From an uncultured Alphaproteobacteria bacterium (GTDB lineage Bacteria; Pseudomonadota; Alphaproteobacteria; HIMB59; GCA-002718135): DNA of 64,000 nt. The notes under the pieces were generated by a model that ran no database searches, was not told where the DNA came from, and worked only from the letters and a program-made list of their open reading frames with translations. Of this stretch, positions 40,586-49,523 are shown one piece after another (position 1 is the stretch's first letter; the number at the start of each line of letters is the position of its first letter). Location of the stretch: the NCBI GenBank assembly GCA_902621725.1, contig CACNND010000003.1, positions 62,001-126,000 of the forward strand, read 5' to 3'. Both the position numbers and the translations under genes were made by a program.

Positions 40586-41796
40586 ATACTTTTTTCAAAC
40601 TCATAAACTACTAAGCCATCTAAAGGTTTTGGATCAAACCATGTTGATTTAGGAGGCATAGTCAAATTTTTATTCGCGACTTTAATAACATCACTTATTG
40701 AAGATGGAAAGATAGAAAATGCCACACTGTCATTATTTTCATCAACTTTTTTTTCTAATGCTTCCAAACCATGGCATCCGGCAATAAATCTTATTCTTTC
40801 ATCATTATTAACATCAGAAATATTTAAATGTTTTTTGAAAATGAAATTGTTTAAAATATTAATATCCAGTGTATCTACAAAATTATCTGTTTTTAACTCA
40901 GTTTTAAAATGCAATGAATACCACTTTTTTTCATGATACATTCCAAATTGTTTATTTGATAAAGGTTTGAATGGATTTTTTTCATTTTTTATTTCAAAGT
41001 TTTCAGAAAGAATTTTTAAAAACTTTTCTTCACTCAAACCATTTAAATCTTTAACAACTCTATTATAGTCAAATATTTTAGCCTCATCACTTGGAAAAGC
41101 TGCTATCATGAAATCTTCCTGTAAAATATTTTTATTATAATTTAATTCTCCAATAATCTTCATTGCACCCATTCTATGATGTCCATCTGCAATATAAAAA
41201 TTTTCTACTTCATTTATAAAAACAGAAGATAAGTTTTTGATAAAAGATTGATCAGAAATACACCAAAGTTTATGAATAGATTTATCGAAGCTTTCAAAAT
41301 CATAATCTGGAATTTTTGATATTATAGAGGATAACAAATATTTTATCTTATTATTTTTTTTATATACTACATAGATAGGGCCAATTTGTGTTTTTATATT
41401 TAACATTTGCTCTGCTCTTTCTCTCATCCTTGTCTCATATATTTTTTCATGTGCTTTAATTTTTTCATCTACAAAATCTGAGATTTTAGAAAGAGATAAA
41501 AACCCTAGTTGAGTATGACCTTTAAATTCAATTTGATAAACATAATAAAATAATTCTTCATCTTTTTTGATTACTTCATTTTCTTTCATTTCCTTAAAAT
41601 GCAATTTTGCTTCTAAAAGAGTATCTGCTTCTTTTAATTGTCCAACGGGATTCAAAATTTTTAAGTAATTCCAATAATTATTTTTTTTAAATATTTCTAT
41701 ATTTTCAATGCTTAAATGATCAGTAGAAGGAGCAATTAAATTCTTTGCATCTTCGTTATAGGGGCGTGTTCCTTTAAAAGGTTTAATTTCAACCAT
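40582..41796 (-). CDS. DUF1015 family protein
   Basis: KPFKGTRPYNEDAKNLIAPSTDHLS, FYIADGHHRMGAMK; in operon with serC/serA. Confidence 0.82.
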   Translation of the reverse strand: MVEIKPFKGTRPYNEDAKNLIAPSTDHLSIENIEIFKKNNYWNYLKILNPVGQLKEADTLLEAKLHFKEMKENEVIKKDEELFYYVYQIEFKGHTQLGFLSLSKISDFVDEKIKAHEKIYETRMRERAEQMLNIKTQIGPIYVVYKKNNKIKYLLSSIISKIPDYDFESFDKSIHKLWCISDQSFIKNLSSVFINEVENFYIADGHHRMGAMKIIGELNYNKNILQEDFMIAAFPSDEAKIFDYNRVVKDLNGLSEEKFLKILSENFEIKNEKNPFKPLSNKQFGMYHEKKWYSLHFKTELKTDNFVDTLDINILNNFIFKKHLNISDVNNDERIRFIAGCHGLEALEKKVDENNDSVAFSIFPSSISDVIKVANKNLTMPPKSTWFDPKPLDGLVVYEFEKSI

Positions 41797-41842
41797 AATA
41801 AAGTAACACCTTTAATTAAATAAAAAAAAATTTAAACTTAAA

Positions 41843-43207
41843 TTACGCTACTTCTGGTATTTGCGAAATGGATTTACCTATTCCATCATCATCAATAACA
41901 TCATCAGCCATTGATCCATTTAGATAATCATCATAAGCTGACATATCAAAATATCCATGACCACATAAATTAAATAGAATAGTTTTTGACTCACTTTTTT
42001 CTTTACATTCTAATGCTGCATCAATTGCACCTTTTATTGCATGGTTTCCTTCTGGTGCAGGAATAATTCCTTCTTGTTTTGCAAAAGTAAGACCAGCTTC
42101 AAAACAATCTTTTTGACCGTAAGCCTTTGCTCTCATTAGACCAAGCTCGTATAAATGACTTAAATGATAAGACATACCATGGTATCTTAATCCGCCAGAG
42201 TGATTAGCCGGTGGTAAGAAATCAGATCCAAGAGTGTGCATTTTAATTAATGGCGTCATTTTTGCCATATCACCATGATCATAAGCATACTTACCCTTAG
42301 TAAATGAAGGACATGATGCAGGCTCGCAACCAATTATATCAATTTTTTGACCACCTCTTAATTGTTGACCTAAAAATGGAAACATTAATCCAGAAAGATT
42401 ACTACCACCGCCTGTACATCCAACAATTATATCAGGATAATCTCCAGCCATCTCCATTTGCATAATAGCTTCATTACCATTTATAGTTTGATGCATTAAA
42501 ACATGACCTAAAACACTTCCAAGTGAGTATTTTGCTTTACCACCACTTTTAACAGTTGCTTCTATTGCCTCTGATATAGCTATTCCCAAGCTTCCGGGGT
42601 TATCAGGATTTTCTGATAATAATTTGTTACCGAAATCAGTTAAATTAGATGGACTAGCGTGACAGTTAGCGCCGAATGATTGCATCATTAATTTTCTGTA
42701 AGGCTTATGATCAAAACTAACTTTAACCATGAAAACTTCAATATCAATGCCAAAGATCTGACCTGCAAAAGCTAAAGAACTTCCCCATTGACCTGCACCC
42801 GTTTCAGTAAATATTTTACTAATTCCCTCTTCTTTATTAAAAAAAGCTTGTGGGACTGCAGTATTTGGTTTGTGACTTCCAGTAGGACTAACACCTTCAT
42901 ATTTATAATAAATTTTAGCTGGTGTATCTAAAAACTTTTCCAATCTTCTTGCTCTAAATAATGGAGAAGGTCTCCATTGTTTATATACTTCTCTTACTGG
43001 TTCAGGTATTTCTATTTCTCTTTCAGTAGAAACTTCTTGCATAATTAAACTCATAGGAAATAAAGGTGCGAAGTCATCAGGACCAGCTGGTTGTTTAGTT
43101 CCAGGGTGTAAAGGTGGTGGTGGTGGACTTGGTAAGTCAGCATTAATATTATACCAAAACTTTGGAGCTTTATTTTCTTCTAATAAGTATTTAATTGAGT
43201 CACTCAT
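41843..43207 (-). CDS. TrpB-like (TrpB2) PLP-dependent enzyme
   Basis: RPSPLFRARRLEKFLDTPAKIYYKYEGVSPTGSHKPNTAVPQAFFN, ETGAGQWGSSLAFAG, VGCTGGGSNLSGLMFPFLG. Confidence 0.92.
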   Translation of the reverse strand: MSDSIKYLLEENKAPKFWYNINADLPSPPPPPLHPGTKQPAGPDDFAPLFPMSLIMQEVSTEREIEIPEPVREVYKQWRPSPLFRARRLEKFLDTPAKIYYKYEGVSPTGSHKPNTAVPQAFFNKEEGISKIFTETGAGQWGSSLAFAGQIFGIDIEVFMVKVSFDHKPYRKLMMQSFGANCHASPSNLTDFGNKLLSENPDNPGSLGIAISEAIEATVKSGGKAKYSLGSVLGHVLMHQTINGNEAIMQMEMAGDYPDIIVGCTGGGSNLSGLMFPFLGQQLRGGQKIDIIGCEPASCPSFTKGKYAYDHGDMAKMTPLIKMHTLGSDFLPPANHSGGLRYHGMSYHLSHLYELGLMRAKAYGQKDCFEAGLTFAKQEGIIPAPEGNHAIKGAIDAALECKEKSESKTILFNLCGHGYFDMSAYDDYLNGSMADDVIDDDGIGKSISQIPEVA

Positions 43208-43299
43208 AATAAAAGTATATTGAACTATAAAATATTAAATTTCAACCATAAATGAAATACTTTAACTTCAAAAATGTGTCTATTTTTATAGCTTTGTTA

Positions 43300-44223
43300 T
43301 TAGTATTGTACGTTTTTTTCGGATATTTTACTCATTGATTTTTTTTGACCCACAAAAAGGCCAATAAAAACTAAAATAATCCCAATTACTGAACTAAATA
43401 CTATTTGCTCAGAAAGAAATATGAATCCCCATATTAAAGCAAAAACAGGGATTAAATATGCGACGTAAGATAAGAAGACTGGACCAGATTGTTTAACTAT
43501 ATGGTATCTCATATGAAATGCAATTGCTGTTGGGAAAACACCTAAGTAAATAATAGAAATTATAGAAATTTTATTAATATTAGTTTCATAATTTATAAAA
43601 TCATAGAATAAGAATGGTAATGATATTAATGCTCCAAATAAAGTAGCAAAAGTAGTAATTGAAATGGGACTTAATTTTTTTAATTTATTGTATGCAGCAA
43701 TATTTGAAATCATGTAGCCAAATGCTGCTACAATTACAAATATTTTTGCGATTGTGCTAATGTAATTGTCTTTTTGAAAATTGAACTTACTAATATCTAA
43801 TATAAAAATTATACCAAGAAAACCTATAATAATGGATAAAAATTTAATCCAAGTAAATTTATCATCTGATGTTAAAATATGAGACATAAGTAATGTAATT
43901 AAGGGACCTACTGACATTAATAAACCAGCTGTGGAAGAAGGTATATATTGTTCAGCCCAACTAATAAGATAAAAGGGTAAAAAATTGCCTGTGATTCCTA
44001 TAAAGGTAAGAATAAAAATTAATTCAAAATTTAATTTAGGATTTTTATTGTATGAATAATAAAGAATAATTAAAAAAATTGATGCAATAATCAACCTCAA
44101 AGAGGCAATACTTGTTGGGGTAAAACTAGACAAACAAATTTTAATTACAAAAAATGACGACCCCCAGATAGCTGATAAAATGATTAAAAGAAGTAAATTA
44201 TTAGATGAAAGTTTATTTAACAA
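43300..44223 (-). CDS. EamA/DMT-family transporter
   Basis: LLIILSAIWGSSFFVIKICLSSFTPTSIASLRLIIA; two-repeat 10-TM pattern. Confidence 0.88.
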   Translation of the reverse strand: MLNKLSSNNLLLLIILSAIWGSSFFVIKICLSSFTPTSIASLRLIIASIFLIILYYSYNKNPKLNFELIFILTFIGITGNFLPFYLISWAEQYIPSSTAGLLMSVGPLITLLMSHILTSDDKFTWIKFLSIIIGFLGIIFILDISKFNFQKDNYISTIAKIFVIVAAFGYMISNIAAYNKLKKLSPISITTFATLFGALISLPFLFYDFINYETNINKISIISIIYLGVFPTAIAFHMRYHIVKQSGPVFLSYVAYLIPVFALIWGFIFLSEQIVFSSVIGIILVFIGLFVGQKKSMSKISEKNVQY

Positions 44224-44226
44224 AAA

Positions 44227-44526
44227 CTAGATTTTGTTTTTTGGTAATGGGATTTCTATATTGTCAGCATTTTTCATAAACTCATCTCTTCTTCCGTCCC
44301 ATAAATATTCTGCATAATCAAATTCAGTAATCATCCTGTCGGAACGTTCAAAGGTAAGACCATATTTCCGACAATAACTTGCAAATTCTTCAGCATTATC
44401 AATTGGTAAATTTTCTACTGTCCATTTTCTAGAACTTCTATCAAATTTAAAACCATTTTTTTTAAACCAATCTCTATGATAGTAAGAGTCTCTTCCAAAA
44501 GCAGAAAATGTAATTTTTTTTGACAT
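44227..44526 (-). CDS. Conserved-looking small protein of unknown function
   Basis: 99 aa, soluble and non-repetitive (ITFSAFGRDSYYHRDWFKKNGFKFDRSSRKWTVENLP...). Confidence 0.55.
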   Translation of the reverse strand: MSKKITFSAFGRDSYYHRDWFKKNGFKFDRSSRKWTVENLPIDNAEEFASYCRKYGLTFERSDRMITEFDYAEYLWDGRRDEFMKNADNIEIPLPKNKI

Positions 44527-44636
44527 AAAGGATCATGCTATTACATGAAAATAACAAAAAAAACAAATTTAATTTTAAAAATATATTTTATGTAAAAATA
44601 GTAGAAATATAACCTTAATTATAATAAGATAAAAAT

Positions 44637-44969
44637 ATGGATCTTTATAGTAGCAGTGAAATAACAGTTCATCGATTAAATGAACTTAAACAAGATGATA
44701 AAAAAATTCAAATTATAGATGTAAGAGAAGATACGGAAAGAGATCATGCTCATATTAAGGGCACGATACATATGAAGCTATCTGAAATTGCCGAAAGATA
44801 TAAAGAATTAGATAAAAATAAGAATATCTTTGTTATGTGTCATACAGGTACAAGAAGTCAAGCAGTATGCAAATGGCTAAAAGCTCAAGGTTGCAATCAT
44901 TGTGTTAATGTACTTGGAGGAATAGATGCTTGGGCAGCATTAATAGACAGAAATATAAGAAGATATTAA
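44637..44969 (+). CDS. Rhodanese-like sulfurtransferase
   Basis: IQIIDVREDTERDHAHIKGTIHM, FVMCHTGTRSQAVCKWL (active-site Cys loop). Confidence 0.9.
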   Translation: MDLYSSSEITVHRLNELKQDDKKIQIIDVREDTERDHAHIKGTIHMKLSEIAERYKELDKNKNIFVMCHTGTRSQAVCKWLKAQGCNHCVNVLGGIDAWAALIDRNIRRY

Positions 44970-45154
44970 CCTATGCTTTCAATATAAAGACCAAAAAAAA
45001 TAATAATAACGCTAATAAAAAAAAGTATAGTTCTCAATAAAATTTCAAAAAATAAATTAAAATTTACTCTTTTTTTAACTATTAATTTATAAAATGGATT
45101 ACTTAATGATATAGAAATTAAAATAATTCCAAATAATATTATTACCCAATGCAT
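44966..45154 (-). CDS. Small two-TM membrane protein
   Basis: 62 aa; hydrophobic-charged-hydrophobic organisation, tightly packed between neighbours. Confidence 0.45.
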   Translation of the reverse strand: MHWVIILFGIILISISLSNPFYKLIVKKRVNFNLFFEILLRTILFFISVIIIFFGLYIESIG

Positions 45155-45826
45155 AGTAGTAATTCATACATAGCTGAAGATTATAAATTTTCAAATCAAA
45201 CTATTAAAGAGATGAAAATTAATTCTTTTAATTTTTATAAAAAAATAAAAGAAAGACGGAGTATACGTGATTTTAATAAAACAAAAATAGATATAGAAAT
45301 TATAAAAAATGCAATTTTATCTGCCGGATCTGCACCAAATGGTGCCAATCTTCAACCATGGCATTTTGTTATTATAAAAGATCAAGATATTAAGAAAAAG
45401 ATTAGAATAGCAGCAGAAAAAGAAGAAAGAACTTTTTATGAATATAAAGCTCCAAAAGAATGGTTAGATGCATTAAAACCCTTAGGTACTGATGAAAACA
45501 AAAAGTTTATTGAAAATGCACCTTATCTAATTGCAGTATTTGAAAAAAAATATTCTATTTCCAAAAATAAAAAAATTAAAAATTATTATGTTAAAGAGTC
45601 TGTAGGAATTGCTACCGGTATTTTAATTACATGTTTACATTTTTGTGGTTTAGCAATGTTAACACATACTCCCAGCCCTATGACTTTTCTAAATAAAATT
45701 TTAAATAGACCAATTAATGAAAAACCATTTGTTTTGTTAATTGTAGGTTATCCCAAAAAGAATACTAAAGTTCCAAAATTTGCTAAAAAGAAAAAAAATT
45801 TTAACGAGATTTCTAGTATTTTTTAA
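45149..45826 (+). CDS. Nitroreductase-superfamily flavoprotein, iodotyrosine deiodinase (IYD)-like
   Basis: KIKERRSIRDFNKTK, AGSAPNGANLQPWHFVIIKD, KIRIAAEKEERTFYEYKAPKEWLDALKPLGTDENKKFIENAPYLIAVF, KPFVLLIVGYPKKNTKVP. Confidence 0.8.
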   Translation: MHSSNSYIAEDYKFSNQTIKEMKINSFNFYKKIKERRSIRDFNKTKIDIEIIKNAILSAGSAPNGANLQPWHFVIIKDQDIKKKIRIAAEKEERTFYEYKAPKEWLDALKPLGTDENKKFIENAPYLIAVFEKKYSISKNKKIKNYYVKESVGIATGILITCLHFCGLAMLTHTPSPMTFLNKILNRPINEKPFVLLIVGYPKKNTKVPKFAKKKKNFNEISSIF

Positions 45827-46326
45827 CGAAGTTCTTCAGGTTTCATTGTTTCATATACCTCATAAGGCATATGTATCCATGGAGAATCTTTTAAGTAATC
45901 TACATAATAATCAGGTTTAAATGAAGAAACGGCCTTATAAAATAATACGCCAGTTCTAATAGGTTCCTCAATATAAAAACCATAAGTATGGTTTAACCAA
46001 TCAATGCTTTTTTTTAAGGTAATACCAGAGTCAGCTAAATCATCAACTATTAATACTTTAGAGCCAATATTTGGGCTAGTTTTTGCTAAATCTCGTGAGA
46101 AAGTAATAGCACCCCTTTTGTTTTTTACTCCTTCACCTTTATAAGACTCTACTGATAGGATTGCTAAAGGCACATCAAATATTCTTGCCATTACATCACC
46201 TACTCTCATACCACCTTTTGCAATACATACTACCTGATTAAATTCCCATCCATCTTTATGAATTTGTTTAGCTAAGTTTTCTGTTTTACTTCTATACTCA
46301 TCCCAACTAATGTGTAGATCAGACAT
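45823..46326 (-). CDS. Purine phosphoribosyltransferase (xanthine/guanine PRT-like)
   Basis: VVCIAKGGMRVGDVMARIF, VLIVDDLADSGITLKKSI (PRPP loop). Confidence 0.85.
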   Translation of the reverse strand: MSDLHISWDEYRSKTENLAKQIHKDGWEFNQVVCIAKGGMRVGDVMARIFDVPLAILSVESYKGEGVKNKRGAITFSRDLAKTSPNIGSKVLIVDDLADSGITLKKSIDWLNHTYGFYIEEPIRTGVLFYKAVSSFKPDYYVDYLKDSPWIHMPYEVYETMKPEELR

Positions 46327-46360
46327 AAATATTCCCTATTCCTTTTGAAATTAGATTTCA

Positions 46361-46388
46361 TACCTCTCTCTTAGAGTAGAGAGAGGTA
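46361..46388 (-). terminator. Perfect 10-bp stem hairpin after the BMP-family gene
   Basis: TACCTCTCTC (46361-46370), 8-nt loop, GAGAGAGGTA (46379-46388). Located just 3' of the minus-strand BMP gene (stop at 46401). There is no long U-tract on that strand, so intrinsic termination is uncertain. Confidence 0.45.
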
Positions 46389-46400
46389 AATTTGATTTAA

Positions 46401-47468
46401 TTATTGTGGTACTTCCCCATCAATACCTTGAACATAAAAGTTCATTCCAAGTAACATTCCATCAGGTGCTACTTCACCTTCAGGAACCACAAGCTCACCA
46501 GCTTGATTGTAAATTGGACCTGTGAAAGGATGGATAGTTCCATCTTTAATTCCAACTTCCATATTTACAGCTTCTTGAATTAAACTTGCTGGCATAAGTT
46601 TAGTATTATATGGTGACATTACAACCATACCTTTATCCATACCATCCCAAGTATCACCTGAAGACCAAGTACCATCCACAACAGCTTTTGCTCTTTCAGC
46701 ATAGTAAGGGCCCCAGATATCTTCAATTGAAGTTAAGTGTGCATCAGGACAAAATTCCTCTTGGTTTGAAGCTTGACCAAATGCATAAACACCTGCTTTT
46801 TGAGCGGCTTGGCAAGGAGCATATGTATCTGTATGCTGAACAATTATGTCAGCTCCTTGATTAATCAATGTATTAGCTGCATCAGCTTCTTTACCTGGGT
46901 CATACCAAGTAAATACCCAAATAATTTTCATTTTGATATCTGGATTTACTTTAGATGCCGCTAGATAAAATGCATTAATTCCTCTTACAACTTCTGGAAT
47001 AGGGAATGAAGCTATATAACCAATAGTATTAGTTTCAGTCATATGACCAGCAATATGACCTTCAATCATTCTACCTTCGTAAAATCTAGCTGAATACGTA
47101 GCAACGTTATCTGCTTGGATATACCCAGTAGCATGTTCAAATTTTATGTCAGGAAAATCCTTAGCTACTTCATGTGTCTGATCCATATAATTGAAAGACG
47201 TTGTAAATATTAAATCATGTCCTGAGTCTGCTAGTTTCCGGATTGCTCTCACTGCATCTGCATTTTCAGGAATATTTTCAAGATAAGTAGTAGTAATAGA
47301 GTCACCAAGTTGGCTCTCCATATATTTTCTACCTACATCATGCATATAAGTCCAACCATGATCACCTGGAGGACCTATGTATATAAATCCAACTTTTTTA
47401 GGGTCTGCATATACTGAACCAAATGCAAATACCAAAAAAGTAGATAAAAAAGTTATTATTCTAATCAT
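46401..47468 (-). CDS. BMP-family ABC transporter substrate-binding protein (nucleoside-type)
   Basis: Signal peptide; KKVGFIYIGPPGDHGWTYMHDVGRKYME, DLIFTTSFNYMDQTHEVAKDFPDIKFEHATGY. Confidence 0.93.
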   Translation of the reverse strand: MIRIITFLSTFLVFAFGSVYADPKKVGFIYIGPPGDHGWTYMHDVGRKYMESQLGDSITTTYLENIPENADAVRAIRKLADSGHDLIFTTSFNYMDQTHEVAKDFPDIKFEHATGYIQADNVATYSARFYEGRMIEGHIAGHMTETNTIGYIASFPIPEVVRGINAFYLAASKVNPDIKMKIIWVFTWYDPGKEADAANTLINQGADIIVQHTDTYAPCQAAQKAGVYAFGQASNQEEFCPDAHLTSIEDIWGPYYAERAKAVVDGTWSSGDTWDGMDKGMVVMSPYNTKLMPASLIQEAVNMEVGIKDGTIHPFTGPIYNQAGELVVPEGEVAPDGMLLGMNFYVQGIDGEVPQ

Positions 47469-47515
47469 TTTAACCTCACCTGCTAATATAACGATTACTC
47501 AATCACATACTTAAT

Positions 47516-47548
47516 ATATACAAATAGATTTGATCAATAATTGTATAT
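47516..47548. promoter_or_regulatory. Candidate dyad operator upstream of the BMP-family gene
   Basis: ATATACAA (47516-47523) and TTGTATAT (47541-47548) inverted repeats, with inner palindrome TTGATCAA (47530-47537), in the gap between the substrate-binding protein start and the permease stop. Confidence 0.3.
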
Positions 47549-47574
47549 GATTATAGAAAAAAAAAAGTGGATAT

Positions 47575-48444
47575 TTATCTGCCTTTGTAAAAAGGTATAG
47601 TTAACGAAGCTGGAGCACTAAGCTTTATTCTTAATTTATTACTAGAAATTAACACTAAAACTATAATAGTTGCAATATATGGAGCCATGCTGAAAAATTG
47701 GCCAGGGAATCTTAAACCTAAAGCCTGGAGATTCATTTGAAGAATAGTAACACCTCCGAATATATAGGCACCAATAAGCACTCTTTCTGGTTTCCAAGTT
47801 GCAAATACAACTAAAGCTAACGCAATCCATCCACGTCCAGCTGTCATACCCTCTTGCCACATTGGAGCATAACAAATTGAAATATATGATCCTGCAAGTG
47901 CGCACATAGAACCTCCAAATAAGATTGATAAAAATCTAATTTTAATAACGCTATATCCTAAAGCATGTGCAGAATTATGGGATTCCCCTACTGCTCTTAA
48001 AATCAAACCAGCTTTAGTTTTATAAAAAAAATAACTAACCAAAAAAACAATTAAGAAAGAAAATATAACAAAAAACCATGGTGATAGACCATCAATTGGT
48101 GTTCCAATATATTGTTTGCCAAGCATCGAACTAAGACCTATTCCAAAAATGGTTAATGCTAATCCTGTTGCAATTTGATTTGACATTAAAAATAGAACTA
48201 AAAACGCAAATAAACCAGACATAATAATTCCTGATAATATAGATACAAAAAAAGCTAAAAAATAACTTCCTGTAATTACTAGGATAATAAAAGCGGACAC
48301 TGCTCCTACCAACATCATTCCTTCTACACCTAAATTTAAAACACCAGATTTTTCTGTAACTAACTCACCTATACCAGCAAAAACAAGAGGTGTTGTTGCA
48401 ATTAAAACAATTTGTAATATTCCAAGTATTAAATCTAAATTCAT
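47575..48444 (-). CDS. ABC transporter permease (NupQ-like)
   Basis: TPLVFAGIGELVTEKSGVLNLGVEGMMLVGAVSAF. Confidence 0.92.
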   Translation of the reverse strand: MNLDLILGILQIVLIATTPLVFAGIGELVTEKSGVLNLGVEGMMLVGAVSAFIILVITGSYFLAFFVSILSGIIMSGLFAFLVLFLMSNQIATGLALTIFGIGLSSMLGKQYIGTPIDGLSPWFFVIFSFLIVFLVSYFFYKTKAGLILRAVGESHNSAHALGYSVIKIRFLSILFGGSMCALAGSYISICYAPMWQEGMTAGRGWIALALVVFATWKPERVLIGAYIFGGVTILQMNLQALGLRFPGQFFSMAPYIATIIVLVLISSNKLRIKLSAPASLTIPFYKGR

Positions 48445-49523
48445 AATAATTTTTTGTAAGTTAATTTATAGTTAATTAGTAATTCTGCACCCAATAAATA
48501 AAATAAAACCAAACCCTGAAATATAAAACCTACCGCTGAAGGAATTTGTAAAAACAATTGTGCATCTTCAGCACCAAGATAAGTAAGAGCGATAACTAAA
48601 GAAGCAAAAATAATACCTATTGGGTGAAGTCTACCTAAAAAAGCAACAATAATTGCAGTAAATCCATAATTTGGAGAAATATCTCTATACAATAATCCAA
48701 TTGGGCCAGATACTTCAGCTAAACCTGCAATACCTGCAAAAGCGCCACAAATTGCAAAAGCAAAAAAAACTAAAGTTGTTTGATTAAAACCAGCATATCT
48801 AGCAGCTTTAGGACTGTAACCAGAAACTTTTAATTGAAAGCCAAAAATAGTTTTTGAAAATATAAACCAAGATACAAAAATTAAAAATAGCGTTATAATT
48901 AGTCCAAAGTGCACCCTTAAACCATCAAATAATAGAGGCATTCTTCCAGATTCACTAAATGGTCTTGATTTAGGAAAACTATAACCAAATGGATCTTTCC
49001 ACGGCCCCACTACTAAATAATCTAAAATAAATAAAGCAACATAAACTAACATTAAACTTGTTAAAATTTCATTTGTATTAAATTTTGTTTTTAAAATAGC
49101 AGGTATTAAACCCCATAATGCTCCTCCAATTGCTCCTGCAAAAATCATTAATGGCAACAACCAGAAAGCATTTGTATCATGAAATAATATTCCAATACCT
49201 CCACCAAAAATTGCACCCATGGTAAGTTGTCCTTCAGCTCCAATATTATAAATATTATTCTTAAAACAATATGAAAGACCAATTGCAATTAAGGCTAAAG
49301 GAGTTGCTTTTACAAACAATTCAGAAATACCGTAGGTTGAAGAAATAGGTGAAATAAAAAATGTATACAATGCATAAACTGGATCAAAACCAAGAAGAAC
49401 AAAAATAATTGAACCTGTAATTAAAGTTAAAACTATTGATATTATAGGAACAAAAAAATTCATTAAACCCGAACTCTGTGAGCGAGAAACTATTGATGGA
49501 AATAAACTATTCATTTTTTCCAC
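48441..49523 (-). CDS. ABC transporter permease (NupP-like)
   Basis: LFVKATPLALIAIGLSYCFKNNIYNIGAEGQLTMGAIFG. Confidence 0.92.
   Translation of the reverse strand: MEKMNSLFPSIVSRSQSSGLMNFFVPIISIVLTLITGSIIFVLLGFDPVYALYTFFISPISSTYGISELFVKATPLALIAIGLSYCFKNNIYNIGAEGQLTMGAIFGGGIGILFHDTNAFWLLPLMIFAGAIGGALWGLIPAILKTKFNTNEILTSLMLVYVALFILDYLVVGPWKDPFGYSFPKSRPFSESGRMPLLFDGLRVHFGLIITLFLIFVSWFIFSKTIFGFQLKVSGYSPKAARYAGFNQTTLVFFAFAICGAFAGIAGLAEVSGPIGLLYRDISPNYGFTAIIVAFLGRLHPIGIIFASLVIALTYLGAEDAQLFLQIPSAVGFIFQGLVLFYLLGAELLINYKLTYKKLL

Noticed and set aside
43252-43338. 28-aa plus-strand ORF MKYFNFKNVSIFIALLLVLYVFFGYFTH
   Set aside because: Looks like a single-TM microprotein, but short Phe/Ile/Leu-rich ORFs arise easily in AT-rich DNA and it overlaps the EamA gene end; no independent support.
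46610-46964. Plus-strand ORFs antisense to the BMP substrate-binding gene
   Set aside because: Overlap a clearly coding gene on the other strand and have no motif support.
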